Made by a program: the position numbers and the translations under genes. Shown here piece by piece: positions 1-11,302 of a stretch of 64,000 bases of DNA. The DNA is taken from contig SAXG01000004.1 in assembly GCA_012932865.1 (NCBI GenBank), positions 744,001 to 808,000 on the forward strand, written 5' to 3'. This DNA comes from Amylostereum areolatum (taxonomy: Eukaryota; Basidiomycota; Agaricomycetes; Russulales; Stereaceae). The notes beneath the pieces were generated by a model. It saw nothing but the letters and a program-made list of their open reading frames with translations, searched no databases and was not told the origin of the DNA. Every line of letters begins with the position of its first letter. Within the stretch, counting starts at the first letter, position 1.

Positions 1-395
1 TAGTGATCTATTGGACTCTGCGTTCTCACCCGCCTTTCAAAAAGCCCTGAGACAGGTTGGTCAACGAACTGACTCGGTTGGAAAACGCGTCTGCGGGCAT
101 ACTCCAGTCCCGAACCTTGGAAAGGTCACTAGCTTCAATCAATGCGACTTTCAGGACCTCCTTTGCACAGCTGGACGAAGCTTGGGATCAGGTCGTGTCA
201 GTTGCATAGGAAATAAGGGATAGTAAACCTACCTAAAGCACTGGCGAGAGCAAGACCTGCTGGGCCGCCTCCGACGATGACCACATCGAATTCATCGAAT
301 TCACCTTGGGAAGCTGAGCCGGAGGATACCCAGCGTCGTGCGCTCGGGATTCTAGACGAGAGTGAATTGAGAGGGGCGCGCGGACGCAGAAACAT
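1..395 (-). CDS. COQ6: Ubiquinone biosynthesis monooxygenase COQ6, 5' part (runs off left edge)
   Basis: Flavin-dependent monooxygenase of coenzyme Q synthesis, acting on the matrix face of the mitochondrial inner membrane. The N-terminus starts MFLRPRAPLNSLSS and is rich in Arg and Ser like a mitochondrial presequence. It is followed by the FAD dinucleotide-binding motif DVVIVGGGPAGLALASAL. Exon 1 ends at about 232 (donor GTAGGT). Exon 2 (about 180 to 33) encodes LKVALIEASDLSKVRDW, a typical COQ6 stretch, and ends at a GTGAGA donor. The remainder lies outside the window. ATG at 395 is chosen because the longer open frame upstream has no ATG. It is transcribed away from SEC6, with about 200 bp between the two starts. 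Family assignment is firm at superfamily level and good for COQ6. Confidence 0.8.
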
Positions 396-597
396 ACTCA
401 GAGGATGACAGTCGAGGACAAAGCGGTCAGAAGCGGTCTCGTTGCTCGGGCCGAACACTCCGCAGGAACAATTGGCTCGAAGCGCGTCAATTGTCGCATA
501 GCACACTCAGGCTCGTCCGGCTAGCTATACGTTCTCTTCCCTCTGCGCAGGTCGCACCAATCCTACGCACATCTGTCGCGTCACTGCCCTATCTACC

Positions 598-3018
598 ATG
601 TCGGCCCCAACGACCTCTGCCGCTCAGGCGGTCGGCGAGTATCTCCAGTCCCCGGACGACCTGCTGAAGATCGCTGCCTTTCGCAAGAAACTTGAGAAGG
701 AGAAGGCATCCATTGACACGCGTCTTAAAAGCGGTGTCAAGGAGCAACTTGACGCAACTAGGGAGAGTCTCCGAAAGCTCTTTAGCACCCGCGACAATGT
801 GCAAACAATCAAGGAGGAGATGATGTCTATTGAACGTCTGTGTGCCGACCCGGAGAACAGAGTTGCTACCTTCGACCAGATCAGCAGAGTACGAGTCCCT
901 CTGTTCTTTCGAAAGCTCATCCTGATATTCAATATTTAGGTGTCCATGGTACATCGCAACTTCGAGCAAACGGAGGAGATGGTTAACAACCTTCTTGACA
1001 TGAACGAACGTCTCGACAGCCCTCGAAGACATGCTGGCCGCTGACCTCAACGATTTGGGCGGCCCTGCCCCCAACCTCCTTCCCATACACTATCAACTCA
1101 ATCAACTGGAAAATTTCCGCAACCAAACCTTGCATCGAGCCAAGAAAGCCTCCGCCACCTCGCAGAATGCTCTGAAACGCATGTTTGAGCGTTTGAACAC
1201 CGTTATCGAGGCATTTGACGATTATATCATGCAAATAGCCGGCAATGTTCTCTCCATCGTACGCACAAAACATCCAGAGGTCATCGTCAAAATGGTCAAG
1301 ATCGCGGAAGTCGAGGGACAAAGAGGACGAGAAGGTACGTGGTGTAACTGTGTATAGGCTGTTTTTGGATTTCACTCTCCCTAGGCAATAGCGATCAAGC
1401 TGGTCAAGAAGGCTGCCAAGATGGATGCAGCGTCCAAATTCAAGTCGATGCAGGCCAACGCACGGGTTATTAAGCACTATCGAATAAAAATCGTCAAGCA
1501 AATCACCGAATCCATCAAGGCCAAATTTGACGACGCCTATACACGCGATGAGAACGACCCCGTCGGCTTTTTGGAAGGGCTGGCCGAGTGGGTATACAAA
1601 GATATCATTGCCGTGGGCAACAAAGTGGCGCCTTGCTTCCCCCCAGACTGGGATATCTATTCCCATTATGTTCGAGAGTATCACAAGGCCCTAAACGCCA
1701 CTCTCCAACGTCTCATGGCGTCCGAACCCGAAGCAAGCGTCCTCCTGACTCTTCACGCTTGGATCAAGCAGTACAAAACAGACACGAAGGACCTCGAGAT
1801 ACCCCCCGAACTTCTCGAACCCCCACTTCTCGATGGCAAAGAACAAGCCTTAATCGACGATTATCTCCAACTCATTGTCAAGAAACTTGATGAATGGACG
1901 AACAATCTCATGCGGACAGAAGTTGACGAGTTCTCGAAACGCGCAGAGCCGCCAGAGATCGATTCCGACGGCCAGTATGGCATGCAGGGCGCGGTCATCC
2001 TATTCCAAATGGTCAACCAACAGGTAGACGCGGCTACGGAAAGTGGACAGGGTGTCATCCTGGCGAGGGTCGTTTCGGAGGTCGGCCGCGTCATGCGTGG
2101 CGTGCAAGAACAATGGACAAAACTCATCGAGGTGGAGTACAAGAGGCACATCGAGCGGCCGGAAGAAGCGCCAGGTGGGCTCGTCGAGTACAGCATAGCG
2201 CTCGCGAACGACCAAATCAAGTCGGCCGATTACGCTGAAGCCCTTTCCGCACGGATAGAACCCCTCGTATCAGAGAAATACCGTGTCCAGATAAACGAGA
2301 AGCTAAACGATGCCATCGACGGTTACCTAGATGTCGCAAAGAAGTGCACGCAGACCTTGATCGACATTATATTTCACGATCTCAAGCCAGCGACTAAACA
2401 GCTCTTCCAGGCGGGTTGGTACGATGGCATTATCCGTCAAATCGTGGAAACGATCCGGGACTACATGGCCGACTACCAAACGTATCTGAATCCGTCTCTG
2501 TTCGACCTACTTGTGGAGGATTTACTGGAGTCCTTCCTCGTCACATACCTTACTGCATTGGCCAATGCGCCCAAACTGCGCATGCCAGCGGCGACGGAAC
2601 GCATGAAGGACGACGTGAGCGATGCTTTTACGCTATTTAGCGGTGTCAAACCAGCGAAGGAGCTCGAGGGATACTTTGAGGTCGTCGAGATGATCCTTGC
2701 GCTCCTTGAGGCGTCCAAGAGCCTCGTGTTCTTATCCTTCTGGTCGTTTGCGAAAGTGCACGGGCCGAACATCGCGTTTGTGGAGGGGTTGATGAAGATA
2801 CGGGGAGACTTCGATCGGTCTGCGGTGGGAGAGGTTATGGAGAGTATTCGGCGGAAGGTGAAGGAAGAGAACCTGACAGACCGTGAGTGTCATCATGTCC
2901 CGAATATGATCGTTTTTACTAAACCTCTCCTCTGTGTCCAGCCCCGGAACCGACAATCATGAAAAAGATCGCCATTCAGGGCACGTTCTCTCGTCTACTT
3001 CGCGCAGGAGGCGCATGA
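598..3018 (+). CDS. SEC6: Exocyst complex subunit Sec6 (two apparent 1-nt insertions)
   Basis: Sec6 is a core exocyst subunit that tethers secretory vesicles at the plasma membrane. Exons are 598-888, 940-1334, 1385-2882 and 2942-3018, with introns of 50-59 bp. Family landmarks are LGGPAPNLLPIHYQLNQLE near residue 150 and a C-terminus PTIMKKIAIQG. The reading frame shifts twice inside exon 2: one extra C in the run at 1020-1022 (before LEDMLAADL) and one extra G at 1315-1317 (before DKEDEKAIAIK). Without these two bases the spliced length is 2259 nt, or 752 aa, normal for Sec6. I read them as assembly errors because every other part of the gene is intact. Other names for the family do not fit. 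Confidence 0.88.
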
Positions 3019-3883
3019 GTCCTACAGTTGCTTTCTCGCCATCAGCTTCATCCGTCATCTACATCGTTATCCTGGACTTCGTTTGTTGTATCATTATTCT
3101 TTGGATCGTGTAATAACAGCCAGAATACTCCTGCCATGTCTTTACTGCATACCACACTGTACAGCTATTCCAAAGTTTTTCAACTCTCACACAACTCAAC
3201 TGGGGCTCAACGTCAACGTCAACGTGAAATCGCTGGAGCTCAACGAGCGTTCAATCCAAAAGCGCCAGCAAATACACTCTATCTCTATAATGCTACTTGA
3301 CTGTGCTATAAGTATTTAGTGGCGTGCAGGATCATCGATCATCCTGGGCGGATCATTGATCATCAGTGCAGCGTTCCCAGCCGTTAGATAGCGAGTTGTG
3401 TAGGAGGTTTTCAGCCTCGGGGGACGTTGGGGGGACGAGGGATATGCAGGATGATCGATGATCACCCGCGAAAGAGTAGAACGTCTGGAAGACTGGAACT
3501 GAGACTACTAGACCTCTGACTACCTCAGTTCCACGGACCGCGCGCCGGTGGGAGTGGGAAGTGGTCTGGATCCGAGATACATCATTTCGATCCATAGACA
3601 CCCCCCCAAAGGCGTGCCATTTGCTGAGATAAATGTCCTCCGCGCTCGCACACATCGTTTCAGCCATACAATCGACGTCCGGTTTGATAGATGTCATCAC
3701 ACGGGTACGTGCACTGGTAGCACTGCCGTTGTCGACATCCTTCTTCACCGGCTGGTCTTCGTCACGATCCCTGCATCTATGAAGATTCCCTGCGGTATGT
3801 TAGGAGTATCCGTAAGCTCAGGGCAGGGATGTCACTTATAAAGTACTCTCGTAGTACCACGGCCATCCATCCATCTCCCCAAT
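3019..3883. other. Intergenic region with a near-palindromic ATCGATCATCC inverted repeat
   Basis: No supported gene. GATCATCGATCATCC at about 3330-3344 recurs in inverted orientation as GGATGATCGATGATC at about 3449-3463, with a third partial copy (GATCATTGATCATC) at 3351-3364. The right end serves as the P450 promoter; a TATA-like CTTATAAAG lies at about 3835-3843, roughly 45 bp before the ATG. Confidence 0.4.
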
Positions 3884-5876
3884 ATGTCTATCGCCGTCAA
3901 TATCGTCAACGGGGCGCTCTTCATCTTAGCTCTATGGCTCCTCAAGAAGGTCACAGAGCGAAGGCCTCCTGGTCTCAGGATTCCAGGACCGAAAGGGCTG
4001 CCTATCATTGGAAACCTACTCGACGTGCCCACTGCAGACGAGTACCAAGTGTTTTCTATGTGGCAGAAGAAATACGGTACGTAGGCGTATTGTCACGGAG
4101 TGTACGGATTTTTCTAATTGTCCTTAGGCGATATTATTCGAATGGACGTCATCGGCAAACCTCTCATCGTCCTCAACTCACATAAACTTGCCGTCGAAAT
4201 GCTCAACAAAAAAAGTTTGATTTATTCCAGTCGACCTCATCTTCCTATGGCGTGCGACCTCGTCGGTTGGAGAGACGTTCTGGTCCTTCTTCCGTATAAC
4301 GACAAGTTCAAGGCGTGTCGCCGTATGATGCATCATGTCATTGGAACTCGCGCTAGTGTCGACCAGTTCCAGGATACTTTGGAGGTCGAAACTCAACACG
4401 CCATTCGACGCCTGATCAACGAGCCGGATAATTATGTGGGGCCCATCCGCAAGTACGTTCCTATATTCTAAATGCTGGAACCCGGATATGCTGGCTGACC
4501 ATTATGAAGGGCTGTTGGTACAATCATCCTCATGATTTCACACGGTTACCAGCCCAAGTCGGAAACAGACCCACTGGTCCGCATCGCTGACGAGGCTACA
4601 GATCAGCTCGGCGTTCTTCTCTCCCCCGGGATGTTCGCTGTCGACATTCTCCCTATTCTCAAATGGGTTCCTGAGTGGTTCCCCGGCGGCTCGTTTCATA
4701 AGACCGCTCGTGAGTGGCGCCACACTTTATTCGACATGACGAACCACTCGTATGAGTTCGTCATGCAGCAAATGGTTCGTTCATGTTCGTCTCGATACGC
4801 TGTGCGCTCTACGACGCTCACCAAAATCCCAGGCTGCCGGGACCGCCATCCCCAACTTCGTTACAAACCTTTTGGAGAGCAAGACGGTCTCCCCTGAAGA
4901 GGAGAAAGATATCAAGTGGGCCGCGTCGAGTCTGTACTCCGGAGGTGCCGATACCGTAAGTCTCCGAAAAGCTAATAGTATGCAATCGCTTACGCTGTGG
5001 ATGCAGCCCGTATCTGCCATGTCCTCTTTCTTCCTAGCCATGACAATGTACCCAGAGGTTCAGAGGAAATGCCAAGAGGAGCTCGACAGAGTCGTCGGCA
5101 ATGATAGACTGCCAACATTCGCCGACCGTGACTCGCTCCCCTACCTCAGTGCTATGATCAAGGAAGTCATTCGCTGGGGAACGAGTACTCCCCTCGGTGC
5201 GCTTCATTCTATCTCATCTTGTTCATACGACACCTTACTCAACTTAACGTGTGCAGGCGCTCCTCACTGCGTTGAGCAAGACGATGTACATGATGGATAC
5301 TTTATTCCTAAGGGATCGATCATCTTGGCGAATATTTGGTACACATTCGCCCGTATTTCATCCCCTCAGAGTTGTTCATCGTCGACTTTTCGCTTCGCAG
5401 GCACTTCTTGCATGATCCAGACGTGTACCCGGATCCGATGACGTTCAACCCTGACCGACTTATCGCAACGCCAGGCAAGCCAGCGCAGGCTGACCCATAC
5501 GACTTCTGTTTTGGTTACGGGAGAAGGTACTAAATCCGCTTGAAGGCACATTTTTTACGACGCTGATGAATGGGTTCCAGGGCTTGTCCTGGAAATCAGC
5601 TGGCGCAGTCTATCATGTTCATTTTCTGCTCTTCTATCCTTTCGGTGTTCGACATCGAGAAGGTCACGATCAACGGTGTCGTGCAGGAGCCAAAGAACGC
5701 ATTCACGAGCGGCGTTTTGATGTCAGTAGTCTTGAACTTCGTCTGGGTGACGATTATTCTGACCCTTAACGTGCCATGACAGTCGTCCCCAACCATTCAA
5801 GACGACCTTGAAGCCTCGTTCCGTTAAAGCGGAGGCACTAGTCAGGTCCCTTGATGACTTCCAGTACGCCTCCTGA
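3884..5876 (+). CDS. Cytochrome P450 monooxygenase
   Basis: Membrane-anchored class II P450 of the large basidiomycete group often labelled O-methylsterigmatocystin oxidoreductase-like; substrate unknown. Nine exons: 3884-4076, 4128-4452, 4510-4774, 4833-4955, 5007-5196, 5257-5338, 5401-5526, 5581-5721 and 5783-5876, giving 512 aa in one frame. An N-terminal hydrophobic anchor is followed by the hinge PPGLRIPGPKGLPIIGN. The I-helix is SLYSGGADT, the K-helix ExxR is EVIR, NPDRL is the PERF-like element, and the heme loop FGYGRRACPG is completed across the 5527-5580 intron. The last intron uses a GTCAGT donor, which restores the usual tail FKTTLKPRSVKAEALV. No secondary-metabolite cluster surrounds it. 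Confidence 0.92.
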
Positions 5877-6494
5877 GGCCTGAGGCCTGAACAGTGCGAA
5901 CACTCGGACGAGAAGTTGCGATGGATGGGGGCGCCATGTTCCTGGGCGACAGCAGTAAAGCGGCCTTGCTATCTGATATTGGAAACAACTAGAAATACGA
6001 TGACGGCAGAGTGGTCTTGTGTATGTATGACAGCTTTTGAACGATACTTAGATTGCATTGTGCTCTATGCAGTGGGAGGAGTTGCATAGGCAACGGAGAT
6101 GAGTCGGACTGCAGTCAGACCGAGGACTTGTGAATATGACGAAATGCGAAGATGGTGGGATGGCTGAAAGAATGTCGCGACGGCGACGAGGAGGTTGGCT
6201 GGGGTCTCAAGATCTCAGACCGCTCGACCTTTCTCTCCTTGCGGCACTTGTGCTCCTCCACCACTCTCCTCTTTCCCCTCTTCCGCCCTCCCCGCGCTGT
6301 GCGCACCTTCCCTGCGCCGATCATTTCAAGGAGTTCCCACAGGAACCCACGCACGTCGCAATCTCAGGCCCGGGCGGCTTTGTCATCAACCTTTTGGCGC
6401 AGTTGCTTTACTTAACTCGCTGCCTCTGGCTGGTCCACCCTTCGTTCTTTACTGCCACTTCTTCCACACGCTCTTTCCACCCCCTCCATCCACC
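5877..6494. other. Intergenic / copper ATPase upstream region
   Basis: No supported gene. Open frames through 6130-6490 on both strands are pyrimidine-rich and lack a family signature; they are best read as promoter and 5' leader of the copper ATPase. Confidence 0.3.
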
Positions 6495-9400
6495 ATGGAC
6501 TCTCTGGGCTCCAAGCTGGGCAAAATGTGGTCCAACTCCCCTCTTCCCTCGCCCCGACTCGGTGGCAAGGTCGAGCTAACAGTCGCTGAAGACGAGCCGC
6601 TTCGGTCGAAGCTTGGGAACATCGAGACTTGCGAATTGCGCATCGAGGGGATGACGTGTGCTAGCTGCGTACAAGTGCGTGCCGTCTGATCATGCTATTC
6701 GCACTTTGACTGAATTTATCATGTAGTCCATCGAGCAAATGCTGGAGAGCCAACCCGGCATACATTCCATCAAGGTCGCGCTTCTCGCCGAGAGAGGTGT
6801 CGTCGAGTACGACCCCCACACTTGGACGCCTGAGAAAATCATGGGGGTTCGTGTCATTTGAGTGGTATACTCAGCGACCTCTCATCTCGTTCTGTTCACA
6901 GGAAGTTTCCGACATCGGTTTCGACGCAACGCTCATTCCAAAGACTCGCTCGGACGAGGTCACCCTCCGCGTTTACGGCATGACATGCTCGTCATGTACA
7001 TCTACCGTCGAGACACAGCTCGGCGAAATGCCTGGAATTAGTAGTGTGGCCGTGTCGCTTACCACCGAAACAGCAAAGGTCGTATTCGACCGGAGCCTCG
7101 TCGGACCTCGGGAAATGGTCGAGAGAATCGAGGAACTCGGTTTCGACGCCATGCTGTCCGACCAACAGGATGCCACCCAGGCGCAGTCCCTCACCCGCAC
7201 GAAGGAAATTCAAGAATGGTGGTCCAGGCTGAAGTGGAGTTTCACTTTTGCTCTTCCCGTTTTCATCATCAGCATGATCGCGCCTCGGATACCCTTCCTC
7301 CGATCCATTGTTCATTGGTTCATCCTGCCCGGCCTTCCTTTCGGCCACTTGCTCATCTTCCTGCTCACTACGCCAGTGCAATTTTGGATCGGAGCCAAAT
7401 ATCATCGCAACGCTTACAAGGCCCTGAAACATAAGACTGCCACCATGGATGTGCTTGTCACGCTTGGAACGTCGGCCGCGTACTTCTATTCCGTGTTTGT
7501 CCTCATCGACTCCATGCTCTTCCCAACGGATGAGATTCCTTTGGTATTTTTCGACACCACTACCATGCTTATCACCTTCGTCGCGCTGGGCCGATACCTC
7601 GAAAACCGGGCGAAAGGCAAAACCAGTGCAGCCTTGACGGATCTCATGGCCCTTGCCCCTTCCATGGCCACTATCTATACCGATCCAGCCTGCACGCAGG
7701 AGAAGAGGATCGCTACCGAGCTTCTTCAAGTTGGAGACACCGTCAAGGTTGTTCCCGGCGATAAGGTTCCCGCCGATGGTACCGTGGTTAGAGGCTCCTC
7801 TAGCATCGACGAGAGCGCCATCACCGGCGAACCTATGCCAGTCCTGAAACAAGCCGGGGATTCTGTCATCGGTGGCACCGTCAATGGTCTTGGTGCATTT
7901 GACATGCTTGTTACCCGCGCTGGCAAGGACACTGCCTTGGCCCAGATCGTGAAACTGGTCGAGGACGCCCAGACATCCAAGGCACCTATTCAAGCGTTCG
8001 CCGATAGGGTTGCTGGTTACTTCGTCCCGACGGTCATCTCCCTCGCCTTCCTCACCTTCGTTGTATGGTTGACCCTTTCCTACGTCCTTGTGGACACCGA
8101 ACTCCCTTCATTATTCCACGCTCACGGCTCAAGCAAACTCGCAGTTTGTTTACAGCTTTGTATATCCGTTGTCGTCGTTGCGTGCCCTTGCGCGCTTGGT
8201 CTTAGCACGCCGACTGCGATTATGGTGGGGACAGGCATGGGCGCCAAGAATGGCATCCTCATTAAAGGCGGTCGGGCTCTCGAGGCAAGCCGCTTGCTCA
8301 AGCGCGTCGTCCTGGATAAGACCGGGACCGTCACGGAAGGCAAGCTGACTGTCAGCGGCATAGCTTGGGCACCCACCCACGAATCCGGAGACGCCCTCCT
8401 TCAGACGGCCGCAAATGTAACCCCGGCCACATTGGACGTCAAAGCTGCAGATGGTGTTACATCGCACGCAGCAATCATCGCCATGATGTCCGCGACAGAG
8501 GCACGGTCAGAGCACCCTTTGGCAAAGGCTGTCGCGACGTGGGGCAAGAGCATTGCAGGTTCCAACTCTCCCGATGCCACGGTGGATACTTTCGAGAGCG
8601 TCACAGGTCAGGGTGTCAAGGCTACTGTCACTTTCCCTGGTTCGCCCAAGTATACCATTTGGATTGGCAATGCGCGTTTTGTGACTGAAACCGACGATGG
8701 ATACCTCCCCTCTGCCTTGTCCGCGTTCGAAGCTCAGGAGGCCGTCTTAGGTCGTACGCTAATCTACATGTCCATCGCGTCATCAACCACCAGACCACTT
8801 CCTGTTCTGGCCGTCTCCTTGTCGGACGCTCCTAAGCCCTCTTCCGCCCATGCTATCAAAGCCCTGCAGGACATGGGAATCGAGGTGAACATGATGACCG
8901 GCGACGGCAAGGAGACCGCGCTTGCCATCGCGAAGCAAGTCGGTATCAAACCGGAAGGGGTATGGTCAAGCATGAGTCCCAAGGGCAAGGCATCCGTCGT
9001 TACTGAGCTCATGGAGCAAGGTGGTGTGGCCATGGTAGGTGACTGCGATCCTTGCGAGGCTTACCATGGACTAATCTATACCTGTAGGTGGGTGACGGTA
9101 TCAACGACTCCCCTGCCCTTGTTGCAGCCACGGTCGGCATCGCACTCTCCTCTGGAACATCCGTCGCCATCGAGGCTGCTGACATCGTCCTTATGCGTTC
9201 GGACCTTCTCGACGTCGTCGCCGCACTCGATCTGTCCAAGGCGATCTTCGCAACTATCCGCCGCAATCTTGTTTGGGCCTGCATATACAACGTGTGCGGC
9301 ATTCCACTTGCAATGGGCCTCTTCCTACCATTCGGTCTGCACCTTCACCCTATGATGGCCGGCGCCATGATGGCGTTCAGTTCGGTCAGCGTAGTGACGA

Positions 9401-9597
9401 GCTCGCTGGCGCTGAAGTGGTGGGTCCGCCCGCCAATGAGCGTCATGCCGGGTGAGACAGTGGCGCGCGAAACGGTGTGGTCGACTGCACAATCTGTCGT
9501 CCAGGATGCATGGGATACCGTCCGTGCACGGGTCGGCGGCCGGGTCGCACGGGTAGGCTACTCGCAGATTCCTCTCGAGATGCACGAGACTGCCTAA
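6495..9597 (+). CDS. CCC2: Copper-transporting P1B-type ATPase (Ccc2/ATP7 family)
   Basis: Pumps Cu(I) into the late secretory pathway to load copper enzymes such as multicopper oxidases and laccases. Exons are 6495-6674, 6727-6846, 6902-9034 and 9088-9597, for 980 aa. Two N-terminal heavy-metal domains carry the motifs GMTCASC (residues about 52-58) and GMTCSSC. Further features are the actuator sequence TGEPMPV, the intramembrane CPC motif in [13 protein letters not shown], the phosphorylation site DKTGTVTEG, the HP motif in SEHPLAKAV and the hinge [10 protein letters not shown], which begins at the first base of exon 4. All P-type ATPase motifs are present and no frameshift is seen. Start ATG 6495 is the first in frame before the first metal-binding domain. 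Confidence 0.95.
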
Positions 9598-10494
9598 ACC
9601 AATCGCTGTGATCCATAGTATCTTCCGTTCCTTTGCTTTTATTGCTGCTGTGTGGTGACATCTTTGTACGCTTTATCTTCGCAACTCGTGGTATAGGATG
9701 TTCTGGGACTAATCCGTCTATTCTGTGTACGATTAATGCTATATATGGGAGCATCTCATTCTTCGAGCGGACTGGCGAGAACAGTAGTCTCCGGTAAGGC
9801 GCAGTTGAATTTGCCGCTTTTCACTCCGCTTGTTTGTGAGTTATACTAGTCTGCATTTCTATTGTTCTCTCTTGCTCACCTATCACCCACCTAGACGACC
9901 ACCCACCTAGACGACTGCGACCTTCAATCCGACCTCGGCACGACGATCTTGAAGGCTCTGTCGATATTCAGCTCGAAACAGCATCGCATCGTTGTAGTGC
10001 AGTACGAGCGCGCGGATTATAGTGTAGGTGCAGAGGAAGAGCTGCGTTGGGCGATCTTGTCGTGGAGCTGGAATAATCCAGCAAGGTGCGTCAAGCAGGT
10101 TCCGCTTTCTGAGTACTTGAGCGGACTGAGTATCGACAATTCCATGTCATCTAGCTCTCATCGATCTCATCTCGAGTCCTCATGTGACCTTGTTTTGCAT
10201 CATTAGTTTCATAATTTGTTCGACCGTTTTAAAAAGTAAGTACATCGTGAATATGATTGGGTGTATTGAATATGGTTACCTGGTAGATGTGTGCCAAGAG
10301 GCGTTGAGCCTTTGAAGATCCTGAGAACTTAAGCAGAAGTCCAACACTAGCCGTTGAGTATGGCAGAATGATACCCAGTGTTAACATATGTGGTTAGGTA
10401 TAAATTCTAAGTTCGAGGTAGGCATCGGGGACACAGCCTTCTCGACTTCAAGAGACAACCGATTTGAACGTAGGAATTGTATAGGTAATCTACA
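9598..10494. other. Intergenic with a 16-bp perfect tandem duplication
   Basis: No supported gene. CACCCACCTAGACGAC is present twice back to back at 9884-9899 and 9900-9915. The remainder is AT-richer spacer between two genes that converge on it. Confidence 0.4.
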
Positions 10495-11302
10495 TCAGAA
10501 TGCTCCATACATATGATCGGAAAGTTCACGGTCGACCAACCAGTCTGTCTCATACTCCTGGAGGAAGATACCGCGCACCTGGTCGACCCAACTCTGGTCT
10601 TTGTCTATCCCTGGGTTGTACATCGCTTTCACGTATTCCCAATGTTCTGGATACCATCCAGACTCCTCCCAGTCGATGATAGCAGCGATTTCGCCCTCCC
10701 TTACCATGATATTCCGTCGAGCAAGGTCGCCGTGAGTGAAGTTGATAGCGTGGTCGCCGCGCATACGTGAACGAATGCCGGGAAGGGTACTCTCGTCCAT
10801 AAACGGTTTGGCAGCCTCAATGAGGATGTTCGTTGAAGGCATCCTCAGTCCGGAAATGAGTCCGACAAGTGCCGGAGGATATACGACTAGTCTTTCAAAG
10901 CCGCGCCATTCAGCGCGCACACCGCGGGACCATGAGGAGTCGTGAGGCTTCGAAGTTGGGCGGTGAAGGACTGCAGCTGCCCGATGATCTTCGTGCGCTG
11001 GAGAGGTTCGAGCTCCCTTCCAAACCAGCTCGAGATTTTGACCCTCTACACATGTCATTATCGTGTATCTTCTTCCGAAGCCCTCTGCGGAGGCTATCAC
11101 TCGGGGCACGGGAATGGTGGTATGGGACACGGACGAAGCGAAGAGTATCAGCTTCCGATGCGCCATCTGGGCTTGCAATCTTGAGCAGGAGACCAAAAGG
11201 GAGGTCTTGTATGCGTCCAGAAGGGACGGTCTTCCCCAGCCATACACACTCGTACCAGTCGACAACGTGGAGGTAGAGTTCGATTGCTGCCGCGAGCAGC
11301 AT
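10495..11302 (-). pseudogene. Aminoglycoside-phosphotransferase (APH)-like kinase, frame broken four times
   Basis: Protein-kinase-like fold of the APH family common in basidiomycetes; substrate unknown. The C-terminal half is intact and carries the catalytic loop FTHGDLARRNIMV and the metal-binding segment IIDWEESGWYPEHW. Upstream, the family pattern LPFGLLLKIA, TTIPVPRVIAS, RRYTIMTCVEGQNLELVWK, LRSLTTPHGPAV is spread over three frames. The switches lie near 11124-11126, 11015-11017, 10886-10890 and 10823-10826, and each is explained by one extra base. Removing four bases gives 268 codons without stops. Four hits in 0.8 kb is far denser than elsewhere in the window, so this is either a young pseudogene or a very poorly polished stretch. 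The true N-terminus may include another exon upstream. Confidence 0.7.

Noticed and set aside
1020..1317. Programmed +1 frameshifting in SEC6
   Set aside because: Two unrelated sites without a shared slippery motif, and similar indels in many other genes; assembly error is simpler.
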